Shown: positions 22,041 to 34,044, counted from the first letter of the stretch. The stretch: DNA of 64,000 nt from Blumeriella jaapii (GCA_009599575.1 VWND01000017.1:496001-560000), one strand, 5' to 3'. A program made the numbers and translations. The notes: generated by a model from the letters alone, not told the origin.

Positions 22041-23298
22041 CCAAAGTGTAATGTGAAATGTGTTTTTGTTTCTACAGTACAAGCTCAGCAGCCATTCGAA
22101 GAGGCATGCTGCACCATCTACTTCGCCTCTCCTACCCCTCTCTGTTCTTTCCTTTCTTGGTATCTCCCGCTGTCTCCCCCCTTCAAAAATCCCTTCCGCA
22201 CAAAAGAAGAGAAGCAAGCGAACAGATCTACATGTCCGCACCAATAATCACACAGCCAGTCCCAGCGACCAAGAAAAAAAAGGGCCACATCCGCCTATCC
22301 ATACATAATCGAAACAAGACCAGACGAGAAAGAGTCCAGCAGAAAGATACCAAGAGAGGCAACCGGCGCGAACGACGCCTCACACGCGCGATGCACCGCG
22401 GCCATCCACCCCCGGCCGGTGTCGCATCCACTCTTCCTCCCTTCACATCCATGCCCGCGATCGTCGAAAATGATCCCGCCACCGTCGAAAAGAATGCCGC
22501 AAAAGCGAGGCAAGCAGCAAGCCAAAAACAAAGCGCGCGAGCGGGACAGATGTATGCAGCCAAGAGTATGTTGAACGGGTGCCAAAGCGTGGCAAGTGCA
22601 AATCCAGGGTATTAAACGTGTTGATGCAGAAGGTACGCGGACGGAAAGTCGAACAGGGAGCGCCCAGAAAGAAAGGTCGCACGCGAGGAAAGCGCCGGAT
22701 GGAGCGAGGCGCGAGATAGGGCCACGCAGAAAAGAGACACGCGGCGACAGAGGCGCCGATGGAGCCGGGACGCGGGGGTCGCCGGGAAACAGGAAAAGGA
22801 AATGGTGATGGGTACGGGTGTACAATAGGAGGTCCGGGGATCGGGGCGCGCGGGGCGTCGGCGATCCGGCTCCGATGAGGGGTAATAGTTGCGTGTCGAG
22901 GGACGGGGGATGCGGGGTGGGTGACGGCGTCGGCCATGCAAAAGAGTGTCGGTCCAGGATGCCCGATCCAAGAAAAGGGAGCCACAACGGGGGGCCGGGA
23001 GAGCGAGGGCGGACGGGGCCCCGGCCAGCCGCCAAGGGGGGAGGGGGGCCACCGCGAGAGGAGGCCGATGCGGGTGGCGCGCCAGGACGCCAGCAAAGTC
23101 GAGGGAGAAGAGAAGCCCGGGTCCCGTCGCCGCCGAGACGGCACACCGGGGGATCCGGCTCGCCCGGGGCGAGCGGGACGAGCGGGACGCGCGGGGAAGA
23201 AGCAGCAGAAGAAGCGGCGGCCGGGCAGCGCCGTGCCGGCCCGTCGAGCCCCGGACCGAACGCCGGGAACCTGCGCGCACGCCGCGCCCATGCCCCGA
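22041..23298. other. Region 3' of Cdc25, G+C-rich, no gene seen
   Basis: Long open frames on both strands here are by-products of high G+C content. None shows a domain. Part of it is probably the 3' untranslated region of the Cdc25 gene, which ends at 23,299. Confidence 0.5.
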
Positions 23299-24479
23299 TT
23301 AGTACGAGACCATGCGTCGCGCGTGGCCCCGATCCTGGAGCCCGCAACTTGGGGAGTCCAGCATGACGGGCGACGAGCTCATGCCGTCCATCATGCGGTC
23401 CTCGCTGGGCAGGCCCCGGCCGCGGTGCGGGGCCGTCGGGCTGTCGTCGACGGGGTGCTGGCCAAAGGCGAACGTCTGGGCGCGGCCGAGCTTGGTGCGG
23501 TTCTGGCGGAGGCGACCCATCTCCCGCTCGCAGGTGTAGGCGTGCTCCTTCGCATCCATCTCGACGTAGTTCTGCGGGAAGCAGCGGCTGGCGTGGGCGG
23601 CGAAGAAGGTGCTGTAGCCGCCGTCGAGGATGTAGACCTCGGGATAGGTGAGCTGGGGGTAGTGCTCGGCGTTCGTGGCGCGATCCTGCTTGCGGACGTG
23701 ACGGGCCATGATGGGGGCGCGGTGGGCCGAGTACTCGCAGTGGAAGATGAGCAGCGTCTTGCCCGGCAGGGCCTGCTCGAACAGCTGGCTGGCGAGCAGC
23801 TCCTTGTCGTTGTAGTTGACGGCGCCGTCGATGTGGCCGCCCTCGAACTCGTACTCGAAGCGGCAGTCGACGATCATGCGCTGGTCGAAGCGGCCGTCGT
23901 AACTCCCATCCAGCACGGCCAGCAGCGTCTCCTTGGTGATGCGCGGGATGCTGTCCGGCTGGCCCTCGGGGAAGAAGTGGGGCAGGGCCGGCGGGGGCAG
24001 CTCGTCGACGTCCATGACCGTCTGCAGGCCGCTCGGCGGGAGCTCGTCCTTCTTGGCCTTCATCACGTCGGCCGGGTGCTCGAACATGCTCAGCGAGCGC
24101 CGGAACTGCTTGCGCGGCCGCAGCAAGGGGTTGGAGGGGCGGCGCGAGTGGGTGCCGATGGGCGAGCCGTTGCGGAACGACGACAGCCCGCTCACGCTCC
24201 CGAACGGCTTGCTCGCCGGCGGCGGGGGGCCCATGACGGCGGGGCTGTTGGCCGTGTGCGGGCGGCGCTCGGGCGGCGGGGACTCCATGAAGCACTCGCC
24301 GAGCGACATCGAGGTCGACGTCGACAGCTTGCTGCTGCCGGCGCCGAAGCGGAAGGGCGGCAGCTGGGCGTCGGGCTTGCGCGGGAGCGCGCTCGTCGAG
24401 TAGCCCTTGGTGCGGGGGAGGGACGGGCGGAGGAGGATGGACTTGCGTCGCCTGCCAGGGGGGGTCAGCATGCGGGTCT

Positions 24480-24514
<35 letters not shown>

Positions 24515-25194
24515 GGCGCCTACTCGAGACCGCTGGGCCGCGGCGCGTCCAGGAAGTCCGGCCGCGGCGGCGAGGACGCCATCATCATCTCGTCGACGGC
24601 GCCCGGCGTGGGCGATTGCAGGTCGATCTGGGCGAAGAAGGGCTGCTTGTGGGGCAGGGGCGAGATGTCCATGCGCTCGTTGAGACCGGGCGAGGACGGC
24701 GGCAGCGGCGGCGTCGTGACGCTCTCTGGGGGCCCCGTTAGCCAACTCCGCCCGGCGCCGGGGGGAGAGGACGGGGGATCCGGCTCACCTCGTCCATCCA
24801 TGGGGCCGAGCAGGTTCGAGGTGAAGAGCGATCGGCGCGGGGTCGGCAACTGCGGGCTGAACGGGGGGTTAGCCGGGCCGGGGCGGCGGAGGGGGGGAGC
24901 GGCGGGCGCGTACCTCATGTCGATGTGGAAGTTCTGGGACAGGTCGGCGGCCAGGCTCGCCGTGGGCGAGGATCCGCGCACCGGCTTGAGCTGAAAGTAA
25001 TCCGGGCCGGCGGCGTAGGGCTTGCTGGACCGCTTCATGCTCAGGTCGCGGAAGTTGAAGGCGCCCGGACCGAAGCCGGCACTCGTCAGGTGGGCGTGGG
25101 GATGCGAGGTGTACATGTCGCCGCCGCCGCCGAAGGGCCACGAGGGCATGAAGGGGCTCTGCCGCATGGCCGCGAGGGGGGACGAGGCCTCCAT
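23299..25194 (-). CDS. M-phase inducer phosphatase, Cdc25/NimT type
   Basis: Cdc25 removes the inhibitory Tyr/Thr phosphates from Cdk1 to start mitosis. Four exons: 25,194-24,914, 24,856-24,789, 24,725-24,524 and 24,451-23,299, joined in phase to 567 codons. The start is the ATG giving MEASSPLAAMRQ, the usual opening of filamentous-fungal homologues. The N-terminal regulatory part carries RGSSPTASLAADLSQNFHID, PQLPTPRRSLF and VTTPPLP, with several SP/TP Cdk sites. The rhodanese-like catalytic domain includes DCRFEYEFEGGHIDGAVN (from residue 379). The active site is HCEYSAHR, with Cys-422 and Arg-428 of the CX5R loop. After YVEMDAKEH the tail ends RRMVSY. All catalytic residues are present. 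Intron 3 holds a 31-base G run. Confidence 0.93.
24452..24523 (-). other. Intron 3 of the Cdc25 gene (72 nt) with a 31-base homopolymer
   Basis: Starts GTAGGCG, has a CTGAC branch site and ends GGCAG. Positions 24,481-24,511 are an unbroken run of 31 G on the plus strand (C in the transcript), almost half of the intron. Confidence 0.8.
24726..24788 (-). other. Intron 2 of the Cdc25 gene (63 nt)
   Basis: Starts GTGAGCC, has a GGCTAAC branch site and ends CCCAG. Splicing restores VTTPPLPPSSPG in frame. Confidence 0.8.
24857..24913 (-). other. Intron 1 of the Cdc25 gene (57 nt)
   Basis: Starts GTACGCG, has a GGCTAAC branch site and ends TTCAG. Splicing joins HIDM to SPQLPTP. Confidence 0.8.
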
Positions 25195-26760
25195 CGTGCG
25201 GGATGTGCTCCTCCCGAGACCGAAAGCGTATGTATGGCGCGTCCTCCCAGGCACTCGCACCTCAGCCTCTCCTCCAGCTGCTGCTGCTGCTGCCGCGAAT
25301 CGATCGAGGGCCGTGGCAAGGGGCACGGATTGCGAGGGCGAGACCGAGCGAGCGGAAGCGCGAGCTCGAGGAATGTTCGGTGGGTGGAGAGGGTGTGGGT
25401 GGCGCCGCTACAGGAATGTCGTCGACATCGAGAGGGTGTCTGGTATGCGGACGTCTGCACCGAATCGGAAAGCTCTCGCGCGGCGGCGTCGTCTGGACCG
25501 GATCGTCTCGCGTCTGCTGCGTCTGCTGCGGCGTCTGCGGCTTCTGCTGCTTCGACTGCTTCGGCTGCTTCGACTGCTGCTTCGACTGCTGCTTCGGCTG
25601 CTGCTTCTTCGTCTTCTCCTCGCGTTCCCTCTCGACCGGGCTGCTGGGGCAGATATTAGTAGAGCCGGAGTCGAGGTGAGGCAAGCATTGACATTCGACG
25701 AGCGGGGATGAGGCCGTTCGACGACGAACGCTGGCTCCCACGGGCGACGGCGGGATGACGACGGAGACGCGAGACGGAGATGAGGGGGGAGGGAGGAGAG
25801 GAGGAGAGGCGGAGGAGGAGGAGGGGGGGGGGGGAGAGAAAAGAGAGGACGAGCGGGCGGCGGCGGGTGGTATGTGTAGATAAACGCAGGCAGGGCACGC
25901 CAGGCCGCCCAGGCAGGACCAGGGGGGGGGGGGGGGGGGGGTGGAGGAGGAGGAGGTCAAGGTGGAGGTGGAGGTGGAGGTGGAGGTGGTTGTCGTGGTC
26001 GTCGTCGTCGTCGTCAGAGCCGTGTACTGTGTACTGTGTATGTACCGTACCGTGCAGGACGGTGTCGTCGTCCTGCCCTGTACGGTACCGTACCGCACCG
26101 CACCGCCCGTGGCACCGTCAGGAAGAGCCCGCCAGCCCGCCCGCCGCCCGGCCGCCGCCATCCAGCAGCAAGCAAGGAAGGGCGCCGCGGCCAGGGTAGG
26201 GGGGGTGGGGGGGGGGGGGTTCGTCGTCTGGTCCACGGGCTGCGAGAATTGTGGGTGACGCTCTGTGCACCCGACGACGGGGGGGGACTGGGTGACTGGG
26301 TGACTGGGTGACTGGGGGGGGCTGGACTGGGTCCGAGGCGGTGGGCGGGCAGGGATGGCGGGGATGGCAGGGAGACGGGGAGGGGGAGGGGGAGGGAGAG
26401 GGAGGGGAGAGGGAGGGGGAGAGACAGAGAGACAGGGAGACGGCGAGACGGCGAGACGGCGAGACAGCCCGACAGGGAAGGAGGGCAGAGAAGCGAATGA
26501 GCGAATGAACGAATGAACGTACCGTATGTGTGTCCCACGGACGAGACACGACCGCACTTGCTCGATCGGGGCAAGCTCAGCGCGACTAGTCGGAGAAGGG
26601 AAAGGTCGAGGTCGTCGTCGTGGTCGTGGTTGCGGTTGCGGTTGCGGTTGCGGTGGTTATGGTCGAGGTCGCAGGCGTGGTCGCTCTTTCGGTTTGTGTG
26701 AATGTATGTGTATGTATGTGTATGTGTGTGTGTGTCTTTCAGCGTGTGCACCTTACATAC
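25195..26760. other. Upstream region of Cdc25, rich in trinucleotide and purine repeats
   Basis: No gene is supported. CTGCTTCGACTG-type units form a tandem block at about 25,535-25,610. Further blocks are GGA/GAG tracts near 25,780-25,860, a G run of 20 at 25,922-25,941, a GGTGGA block at 25,950-25,990, (GGGTGACT)n near 26,285-26,315 and a TGCGGT/TCGTGG block at 26,605-26,660. The first part probably holds the Cdc25 promoter and 5' untranslated region. Confidence 0.6.
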
Positions 26761-26929
26761 TGTACCCGCGGAAGCCTGACACGCAACGTCGTCCGTTGAC
26801 CAGACAATCGATCACGGGTCGACTGCCCAGCCCATCGGCCCATCAGCGCCGCGGCTCCGGAGGTACGGTATCGTCGGTGTGGAAGGGACAGTACAGCACG
26901 GTACATACGGGATGTGCATATCCGGATCG

Positions 26930-27030
26930 GGACGGTGTACATACGGATCGGTATTGTACATATACGTATCTGTACTGTGTATATACGTATCTGTACTGTA
27001 TATATACGTATCTGTACTGTGTATACATTA
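26930..27030. repeat. TATACGTATCTGTACTGTG tandem repeat
   Basis: About four units of a roughly 24-bp word (ATATACGTATCTGTACTGTGT) are arranged head to tail. Confidence 0.8.
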
Positions 27031-27289
27031 CATGCGTATCGACGCTATTCCCATACCTCTCCGTACCGTATTCCCATACCGCATCTGCATCTCCGGTATA
27101 AGGACGGTATCTGTGTATGTGTATCGCATCTGCACACACGCGACTTCGCATCTGCACACCCACTGCGTGCGCGACGACGTGATGGGCCCTGGCGGCCATC
27201 GATCGGATCGCGCAACGGCGTGGGTGGCCTCCTTGCAGCGGGCATGTGAGGGATGGGATGGGATGTGATGTGAGCATGTGGGTGCAGGA

Positions 27290-28130
27290 CTAACTCGACA
27301 CCGGACCTGCTGTCAGTGAGCATGTATGTGTGTGTGTATGTACACAGTACAGGACTAACTCGACATCGTGACGCTTAGCACGCATGTACCGTGCCAACTC
27401 TACATGCCGTACCAACCGTGATACTAACTCTGCATAGGTATGATCCAGTGAGTATGTGTATGTACAGTACAGTACTCACTCTGCATGCCGTTGGGGATGG
27501 TAGGAATGCACAGGACTAACTCTACGTGCCGTGCCAACAGTAAATGCACAGGACTAACTCTACGTCTTGGACGGTTAGTACGTATGTACCGTCCTAACTC
27601 TACATACCGTACCAACAGCATGCACAGTCCTAACTTTTCATATGATCCAGTTAGTACGTATGTACAGTACTAACTCTACATACCGTACCAACAGTGAATG
27701 CACAGTCCTAACTTTTCATATGATCCAGCTAGTACGTATGTACAGTACTAACTCTACATGCCGTGCCAACAGTATGCACTCCTAACTTTTCTGATGATCC
27801 AGTTTGTATGTACAGTACTAACTCTACCAACTGTGAATGCACAGTACTAACCTACATCTGATCCAGTAAGTATGTACAGTACAGACAGTGTAAATGTACA
27901 GTACAGACGGTATAAATGCACAGTACCATCTCTACATATGACCATCCCATTTAGGATGTACATACAAAACAGGACGAAGGTACAGTACCGTCCGTATCAA
28001 CGCACAGACCAGCTCTACATATGACCCATTTAGTAAATACGGACAAAACCTGCTGAAAGCACAGTACAGTCAGTACACAGTATAAATGCACAGACCAACT
28101 CCACTCACGATCCAGTGAGTGGGTACAGGA
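27290..28130. repeat. Degenerate minisatellite, unit about 65-77 bp
   Basis: Units combine ATGATCCAGTTAGTACGTATG, TACAGTACTAACTCTACAT and CCGTACCAACAGTGAATGCA blocks. Successive GATCCAG copies at about 27,640, 27,717, 27,793 and 27,858 give spacings near 77, 76 and 65 bp. More diverged copies flank this core. No open frame persists through the array. Confidence 0.8.
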
Positions 28131-28139
28131 CATACACAC

Positions 28140-29600
28140 ACACAAACACCGACCCACGATACCCTACAACCTGCAGAACCGCGGTGCCGCCCAGCCAGCC
28201 ACGGCCTTCCGTGACGGGACCACCACGACCCAAGACCCACGGCAAACCCACGGCCACCCTTCCCCCCCCCAACGACCCACGACGACGCGAGCCCGCCCGA
28301 GAAAAGCGCGCATGGGGGTGGGGGGGGCGGCCATCACCAAGTCCGCTCTAACCTACGGAGGGAGGTACAGGACGGGCGGGCCATCCTCCCCAAACTCAAT
28401 TCGAGCGCCGCATCCGGCTCCTGCTCGGCCTCGTCAGCCGCGAGGCCTGGGGAAGAGGTCGCCGGGGGACGAGAGAGAGTGCCCGCGTCGGTATCATTCA
28501 TATACGCCCTCAGGAGGGACGGGATCTGGATGGATGTGTACACACTGTACGGGGCGGCATGCACGGTAGGGTACGGGACATGCGAAGCACGCGATGGACC
28601 CATGACGCACGATGGGGACGGTGCCGTGGAGTCGCCGTCGCTCGCGTTTGAGCTCATCACATCTCGCGCAGCTCGCAGCTCGGCCCTTGCCTCGGCTCCA
28701 AAAAAAAACAAAACAAAAGGAAAAAAGGAAAAAAGGAAGAAAAAAAAAGGGAAAAAGGAAAAAAAAAAAAAGGAAAACCCAAGGAAGGAACGGAAGAAGA
28801 AAAGAAAGACAAAAAGAAGAAAACAAGCCCACCCGCGCAGGGAAGCCGGCTCCACCCCGAACCCCGGCCACGGGCAGAGGATGGCGCGGAGATGTACAAG
28901 GATTCCCAGGCCGTCGAATCCGTTTCCCCGGTTCCTGACGGGGCCTGCCCTCGGAGGGGGGGATTCCACGTCTCGTCCGGCGTCGGCGGCGGTGCGCTCG
29001 CACGGCGGCGGTCCAGCCTGGCCCAGCCTGGCCCAGCCGAGTCGTCTGCGCTCGCGTGGGTCGGCCGTGCGCCCGTCTGCGCCGGCCGTCATGGGCAGGA
29101 CGGCGGCGCGGGGCCGGGGACCACCCCGCGGAACGCGCGTGCGTCGCGTGCGCGCGCGACGCGCTCCGCCCGAATGTCAATATTGACATCGCGTCTCTCG
29201 CGATCGATCCGTGGATCCCTCCCGCCCTCCCTCCGCCGACCTGCCCAACGCGGCGACCAGCCGGGTGGCCGCATGGGGCCGTGGTGCGCGTCCGCGGCGC
29301 GGCCTGGTCGTCGTGGTCCCCCCCGCGTGTCGCCGTCGACGCCGTCCCCTCGTCCTTGGTCGGGTTTATTTCGAGCGCCTCCCAACGAGAGCCAAGAGCG
29401 GGGGTTCTGAAGATCGCTTTCGTCGCGTTTAGGTTCGAGCATCGCTCACCGCCTCGGGTGGTTACTCCACTCGTGGCCATCCTGACTCAACGACTTGGTA
29501 TTACATAAGGGTGTGTGGGCTGGGCTGGGTGGGGCTGGATTATCCTTCCCGAAGCGCGGGCATGGTGTCAGCCGATCTCGAGTCGCTTGTGTAAGTGAGT
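28140..29600. other. Region without supported gene
   Basis: Long frames on both strands (up to 328 codons on the minus strand) are Arg/Ala/Pro- or Phe-rich and show no domain. A purine tract made of AAAAAGG words lies at 28,699-28,830. Confidence 0.45.
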
Positions 29601-30240
29601 GTGTACGAATGCAGTACAATGTACAAACATACAATGTACAAACATGCTATGTACATACAAACATGTACATACAAACATGTATATACAAACATGTACATAC
29701 AAACATGCTACATACAAACATACTATGTACATACAAACATGCAGACATTCGTATATACAAACATACAATGTACAAACATACAAACATACAATGTACAAAC
29801 ATGCTACATACAAACATACTACATACAAACATACTACATACAAACATACAAACATACAAACATCCACACATACTATATGCAAACAAACATTCATACAAAC
29901 AGGTACGTAAGGTACATACATACACACAGTACATAGAGTACACAGTACAAAGGTACAAACATACTATGTACATACAAACATACAATGTACAAATATACAA
30001 ACATCCACCCATACTATATTCAAACAAACATTCATACAAATATACATAAGGTATACATATACACAGTACAAAGATACCAAAATCTATGTACATACAAATA
30101 TACTATATACAAAGTACATATATACATACATACATATATACTTACACATATATATACAAAGTACATATATACATATATACATACATACATACATACATAT
30201 ATACATACATACATACATACATACATACTACCCTCATATA
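29600..30240. repeat. ACATACAAAC and CATA satellite array
   Basis: The word ACATACAAAC and variants (TACAAACATG, ACAATGTACAA) repeat through about 29,620-30,035. They are followed by TATACATA/CATACATA tracts to 30,232. Frames across it encode only YKHT/CLYV-type repeats. Confidence 0.9.
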
Positions 30241-30696
30241 CACCCACCCCCTATCCTCCATCTCATATCTCACCTCCCATCTTCCATCCTCCACATTCAC
30301 ATACACATTCATATTCACATTCATATTCATATTCACATCTCCCTCCCTCCCAAGTCAGCGCAATAATAACAAACCGCAACAACGACTCGCACACCCTCCC
30401 TCGCCGTTGCCGCATCAATCAAACCAAACCAATCAAACCAAATCAAAAAACCAAACCAAACCAATGAACAAGGTGCAGCGGTGAGCGTTGTCCCGGGCAC
30501 ACCTGGCCAACGCCTTTCTGCCCCGCCCCCGTCCCCGCCGCCTCGTGGGAAGCCGGGAAGGAGGGAAGGAATCTTGCGTTACTGTGTGTGTATGTGTATG
30601 TATGTACTGTGTATGTTATCGGCATTGCCGACCCATGATCGTGCCTATTCGTATGTGGGTGCGTGCGTGGGTGGGTGCGTGCGTGCGTGGGTGCGT

Positions 30697-30752
30697 GATG
30701 GGATGGGATGGGATGGGATGGGATGGGATGGGATGGGATGGGATGGGATGGG
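30697..30752. repeat. GATGG pentanucleotide array
   Basis: About eleven perfect copies of GATGG in a row. Confidence 0.95.
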
Positions 30753-30779
30753 TTGTGTGTGCTGGGGTATCCGGTTTTT

Positions 30780-31270
30780 GTACATTTACTTATTTACATA
30801 CATTTACATACTGTATATACATACTGTACATATGTATATACAGACTGTATCTACATACATATGTATGTACATCCATATATACATACATACATACACATCC
30901 TCAGCATCTATCTATTTATCTATCTATCTATCTATCCGTCAGTCAACCCGTCAGTCAGTCAGTCGCAGAATGCCATCTCGAACTCGTGAATCCCTCACTC
31001 ACTCCCTCCCTTACTCACACTCACTTACTCCCTCCCTCACTCACTCACTCACTCACTCCCTCACTCCCTCCCTCCCTCACTCACTCACACACTCACACAC
31101 AGCTCCTCCTCCTCCCCCTCTCCTCCTCCTCCTCCTCCTCCTCTCCTCTCCCCCCCTCGCGCTCGCTCCCTCTCAGACAGCCCTAACTCGAATCCCCAAT
31201 CTCAGCCCCACCGGGCCCCCCCCCTCTTCCCCCCTTCATCGTCCGCGCGCGCGCGCGCGCGCGCGTTCGC
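30780..31270. repeat. Mixed simple repeats (TACA, TCTA, CTCA, CTC, GC)
   Basis: Successive short arrays: TACATA words (30,780-30,890), CTAT (30,905-30,935), CAGT (30,940-30,962), CTCACTCA/CTCCCTC (30,992-31,100), CTC (31,105-31,150) and a GC dinucleotide run (31,243-31,265). Confidence 0.9.
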
Positions 31271-32550
31271 CAGTGTGTGTGTTTAATTGGGGACATGGTC
31301 CGCACGTCACGCGTCACAGATCTCGGGCGCGCCCGTGCCCGTGCCTGTGCCCGTGCCGGTGAGGATGTATGTATTTACTGTGCAGTATGTACATAGATGT
31401 GTTGTATATAGGTATAGTAAGGAAGTAGGCAAGGAAGTAAGTAAGCAAGGAAGTAAGGAAGTAAGTAAGTACATGGTACCGTACTGTACGCTGAAAGCTC
31501 AAGCCCGCGGGTCCAGACGCGTCGAAAAGGCTCGTCGAATCGTCGCTGAGCCGGCTGGCTGGCTGGCTGGCTGGCTACCCCTTGCTGTACTGGCCGTTAT
31601 ATGTGGTAATACTGTCTGTATTGTATTATATTGTGCTGTGTTATGTCTGTGTCAACCGGATATATATAGACAGGTACATACCTTATATACTATACCGCAT
31701 ATACATACATACCTACCTACCTACTCACCGCACGTGCCGAACCCTCACAACGGCAGATTCCCACGTGACCTCCTCCCCCTCCCCATCGCGATCCCGCCCC
31801 CGATATTCGATGTGCGCTACGCGTGTGACATCATGGCGCCCTGCTGTGCTGTGCTGGCCGACTCTCGCGCCTCATTTCACGCCCTTCGCTCACTTCCCTC
31901 ACACTGGCCCATCTCATATCCATCCCATCCCATCGGCTTTCTGTGTCTCCGTTACCATTACCACACCGCCGCAACAATAACAATAACAATAATAAAAACA
32001 AGCAGCAACAACAAGAAGCCCGCCGTCCGTTCGCGCGTGCCCTGCTCGGCAGATGATGAGACCCTGTGGCTGGCTGGCAGGAGGTATGTACTGTATGTAC
32101 TGTAGGTCTCCACCGCACCGCACCGCACGCCCAGCCCAGCCCAGCGCGAGACGAGAGACGACAGACGAGAGACCCTTATTTCCTCCCTTCCTTATTTCCT
32201 CCCTTCCTCCCTTCCTGCCCTCCTTCCTTCCTTCCTGTATGTACAGTACATATGCATACATGCACATACCTACATACATACATACACACATACATACACA
32301 CATACATACACACACACATACACACATACATACCTACCCTCAGACCCTTAAGACGCAGACGAAGGCAGACCCAGGCAGACCCCTTTCCCCGACCGACCGA
32401 CCGACGCACCCTCGGACGCTCTCGCGGTCTTGGCATAGGCCGTCGATTGGGAAACGGAGGGAGTGGAAAAGATAAAAAAGTCATACATAAAAAAATAGAA
32501 TTTTCTTTCCTTTGCTTTCTTTTCCGTTTGAATTTTTTTTTTTTTTTCTT
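31271..32550. other. Region without supported gene, more simple repeats
   Basis: Contains GTAAGTAAGCAAGGAA words (31,420-31,470), GGCT repeats (31,550-31,577), CTTCCTCC words (32,180-32,236) and CATACATACACA words (32,262-32,332). No domain-bearing frame is seen. Confidence 0.5.
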
Positions 32551-32554
32551 GACT

Positions 32555-32700
32555 TCGGGTGATGGATTGGCTTTAGGTGATTGATGGATGGATTGGGATT
32601 GGCTTTGGGTGACGGATTGGCTTTGGGTGGTGGATTGGCTTTCGGTGGGTGGTGGATTGGCTTTAGGTGATTGATGGTTTGATGGATGGTTTGACTTTGC
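32555..32700. repeat. GGATTGGCTTTGGGTGA minisatellite
   Basis: About six irregular units of GGATTGGCTTT(A/G/C)GGTG(A/G), separated by GATGGATGG spacers. Confidence 0.85.
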
Positions 32701-32820
32701 CCTCGTGCTATCCTACCTAACTTTTCCTTTCCTTTCCTTTTCGTGCCCTTATTTTTTTTTGCCTTTTTTTTTTGAGGGGGGGGGGGGGCGTTAATGATGA
32801 TCAAACGCTCGGCTGTTCTG

Positions 32821-32875
32821 CCCTGCCCTGCCCTGCCTTGCCTTGCCTTGCCTTGCCTTGCCCTGCCTTACCCTT
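32821..32875. repeat. CCCTG/CCTTG pentanucleotide array
   Basis: About ten units; the array shifts from CCCTG to CCTTG and back. Confidence 0.9.
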
Positions 32876-32939
32876 GGGTCTTCTGTCTTGAGGTATCCAC
32901 TATCGATTTGTGGTTATCGTGAATTGTACGTACTGTATG

Positions 32940-33780
32940 TATGTATGTATGTATGTACGGTATGTACGGTATGTACGGTATAGATATGAATGTATGTACT
33001 GTAGATATGTACATACATAGGTAGTGCAGTACTGTATGTACCTATGTACATATATAAGGCCTCACCTCACCTCACCTCACCTCACCCTACCGCAGTGCTC
33101 ACTACACTACACTAACACTACACTACGGTGTTACGGTGTATGATACTGTAAGTTGATGTTACGTAAGCAGGAAAAAAGTAAGAATAAGAAGCTAGGTAGG
33201 ATGGAAGGATATATATACATATATTGTTGGATTGGTAGTAGTAGTAGTGTAGTACTGTGGTAGTAGTACTGTAGTAGTAGTAGGAGTAAATGTGTGTTGT
33301 AGGTACAGTACTGTACTGTACTGTGCAGTACTTACTGTATTTATTTCCGAGAATGCGTTAAGTATTATAGTAGGTTCTGTGTTTTATTTTGCTGTATGTA
33401 TGTACTGTTTTACATAGTATATATATATATTGGGTATACTGTATGTCTTTTATAGAATAGGATGCGTGTATATGTATATATTGTTATCAATATAATCAAC
33501 ACCATCATCGAAAACGGAAAGAGCAAAAGAAGAAAGAGAAAGAGAGGACAGAAAAGCAGAAATTAAAAGTGATGATGAAGATGAAAATGGAAATTAATAC
33601 ACTGGATATATTATGTTTTATTACATACTGTACATATTATATTACATTGTATTGTATTGTATGATACTACACTGCATATAATCATCAACTACACCATCAG
33701 TGAGAGTGCGTGCGTGTGTGCGTATTGGGTGTATATGGAGAACGACTAACCGGTTACGCATGGGAATTGGGAGGAGGGCT
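32940..33780. other. Region without gene, TGTA-rich
   Basis: GTATGTAC/GGTATGTAC words, CTCAC repeats (33,060-33,085), AGT repeats (33,235-33,285) and TGTACTG words. No open frame of interest. Confidence 0.5.
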
Positions 33781-33791
33781 TTGTTTTTTGT

Positions 33792-33960
33792 TTGTTAGTT
33801 TGTTTGTTGTTGGTTGGTTCTTTTGCTGCTTGCTTGCGGATTGCTTATTGTTGTAGTACTGTATGTTGTGTGTTAGTGGGACTTTTGCTTACTTGCTTGC
33901 TTGTTGTTGTAGTACTGTATGTTGTGTGTTGGTGGGACTTTTGCTTGCTTGCGTGCTGTG
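33792..33960. repeat. Two copies of a roughly 74-bp unit before the TGTAC array
   Basis: The segment TTGTTGTAGTACTGTATGTTGTGTGTT with GTGGGACTTTTGCTT follows twice, near 33,848-33,898 and 33,903-33,950. Confidence 0.75.
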
Positions 33961-34044
33961 TGTACTGTACTGTACTGTACTGTACTGTACTGTACTGTAC
34001 TGTACTGTACTGTACTGTACTGTACTGTACTGTACTGTACTGTA
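33961..34044. repeat. TGTAC pentanucleotide array
   Basis: Nearly seventeen perfect head-to-tail TGTAC units over 84 bp. The same word occurs singly or in short runs throughout the window. Confidence 0.97.

Noticed and set aside
22921..24741. 606-codon plus-strand frame
   Set aside because: Antisense to the Cdc25 catalytic exon; Arg/Gly/Ala-rich without any domain, as expected opposite G+C-biased codons.
22295..24745. 816-codon minus-strand frame overlapping Cdc25
   Set aside because: It is a shadow frame of the G+C-rich Cdc25 exons; the NimT motifs and splice sites lie in another frame.
26014..26751. 245-codon minus-strand frame with His/Asp/Pro-rich text
   Set aside because: Arises from GTCGTC/GGGAGA repeats; several frames on both strands are open here for the same reason.
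27290..28130. Minisatellite considered as a CRISPR array
   Set aside because: A eukaryotic window with no cas genes; units are contiguous and diverged, without unique spacers between exact repeats.
28494..29480. 328-codon minus-strand frame
   Set aside because: Arg/Ala-rich then poly-Phe from a purine tract; no domain, no start context, no splice logic.
29495..30484. Several long frames across the ACATACAAAC array
   Set aside because: They encode only repeat-derived YKHT or CLYV strings and have no gene signals.
30697..30752. GATGG array considered as interstitial telomere repeat
   Set aside because: The unit is not TTAGGG or a close variant, and no telomere-like sequence flanks it.
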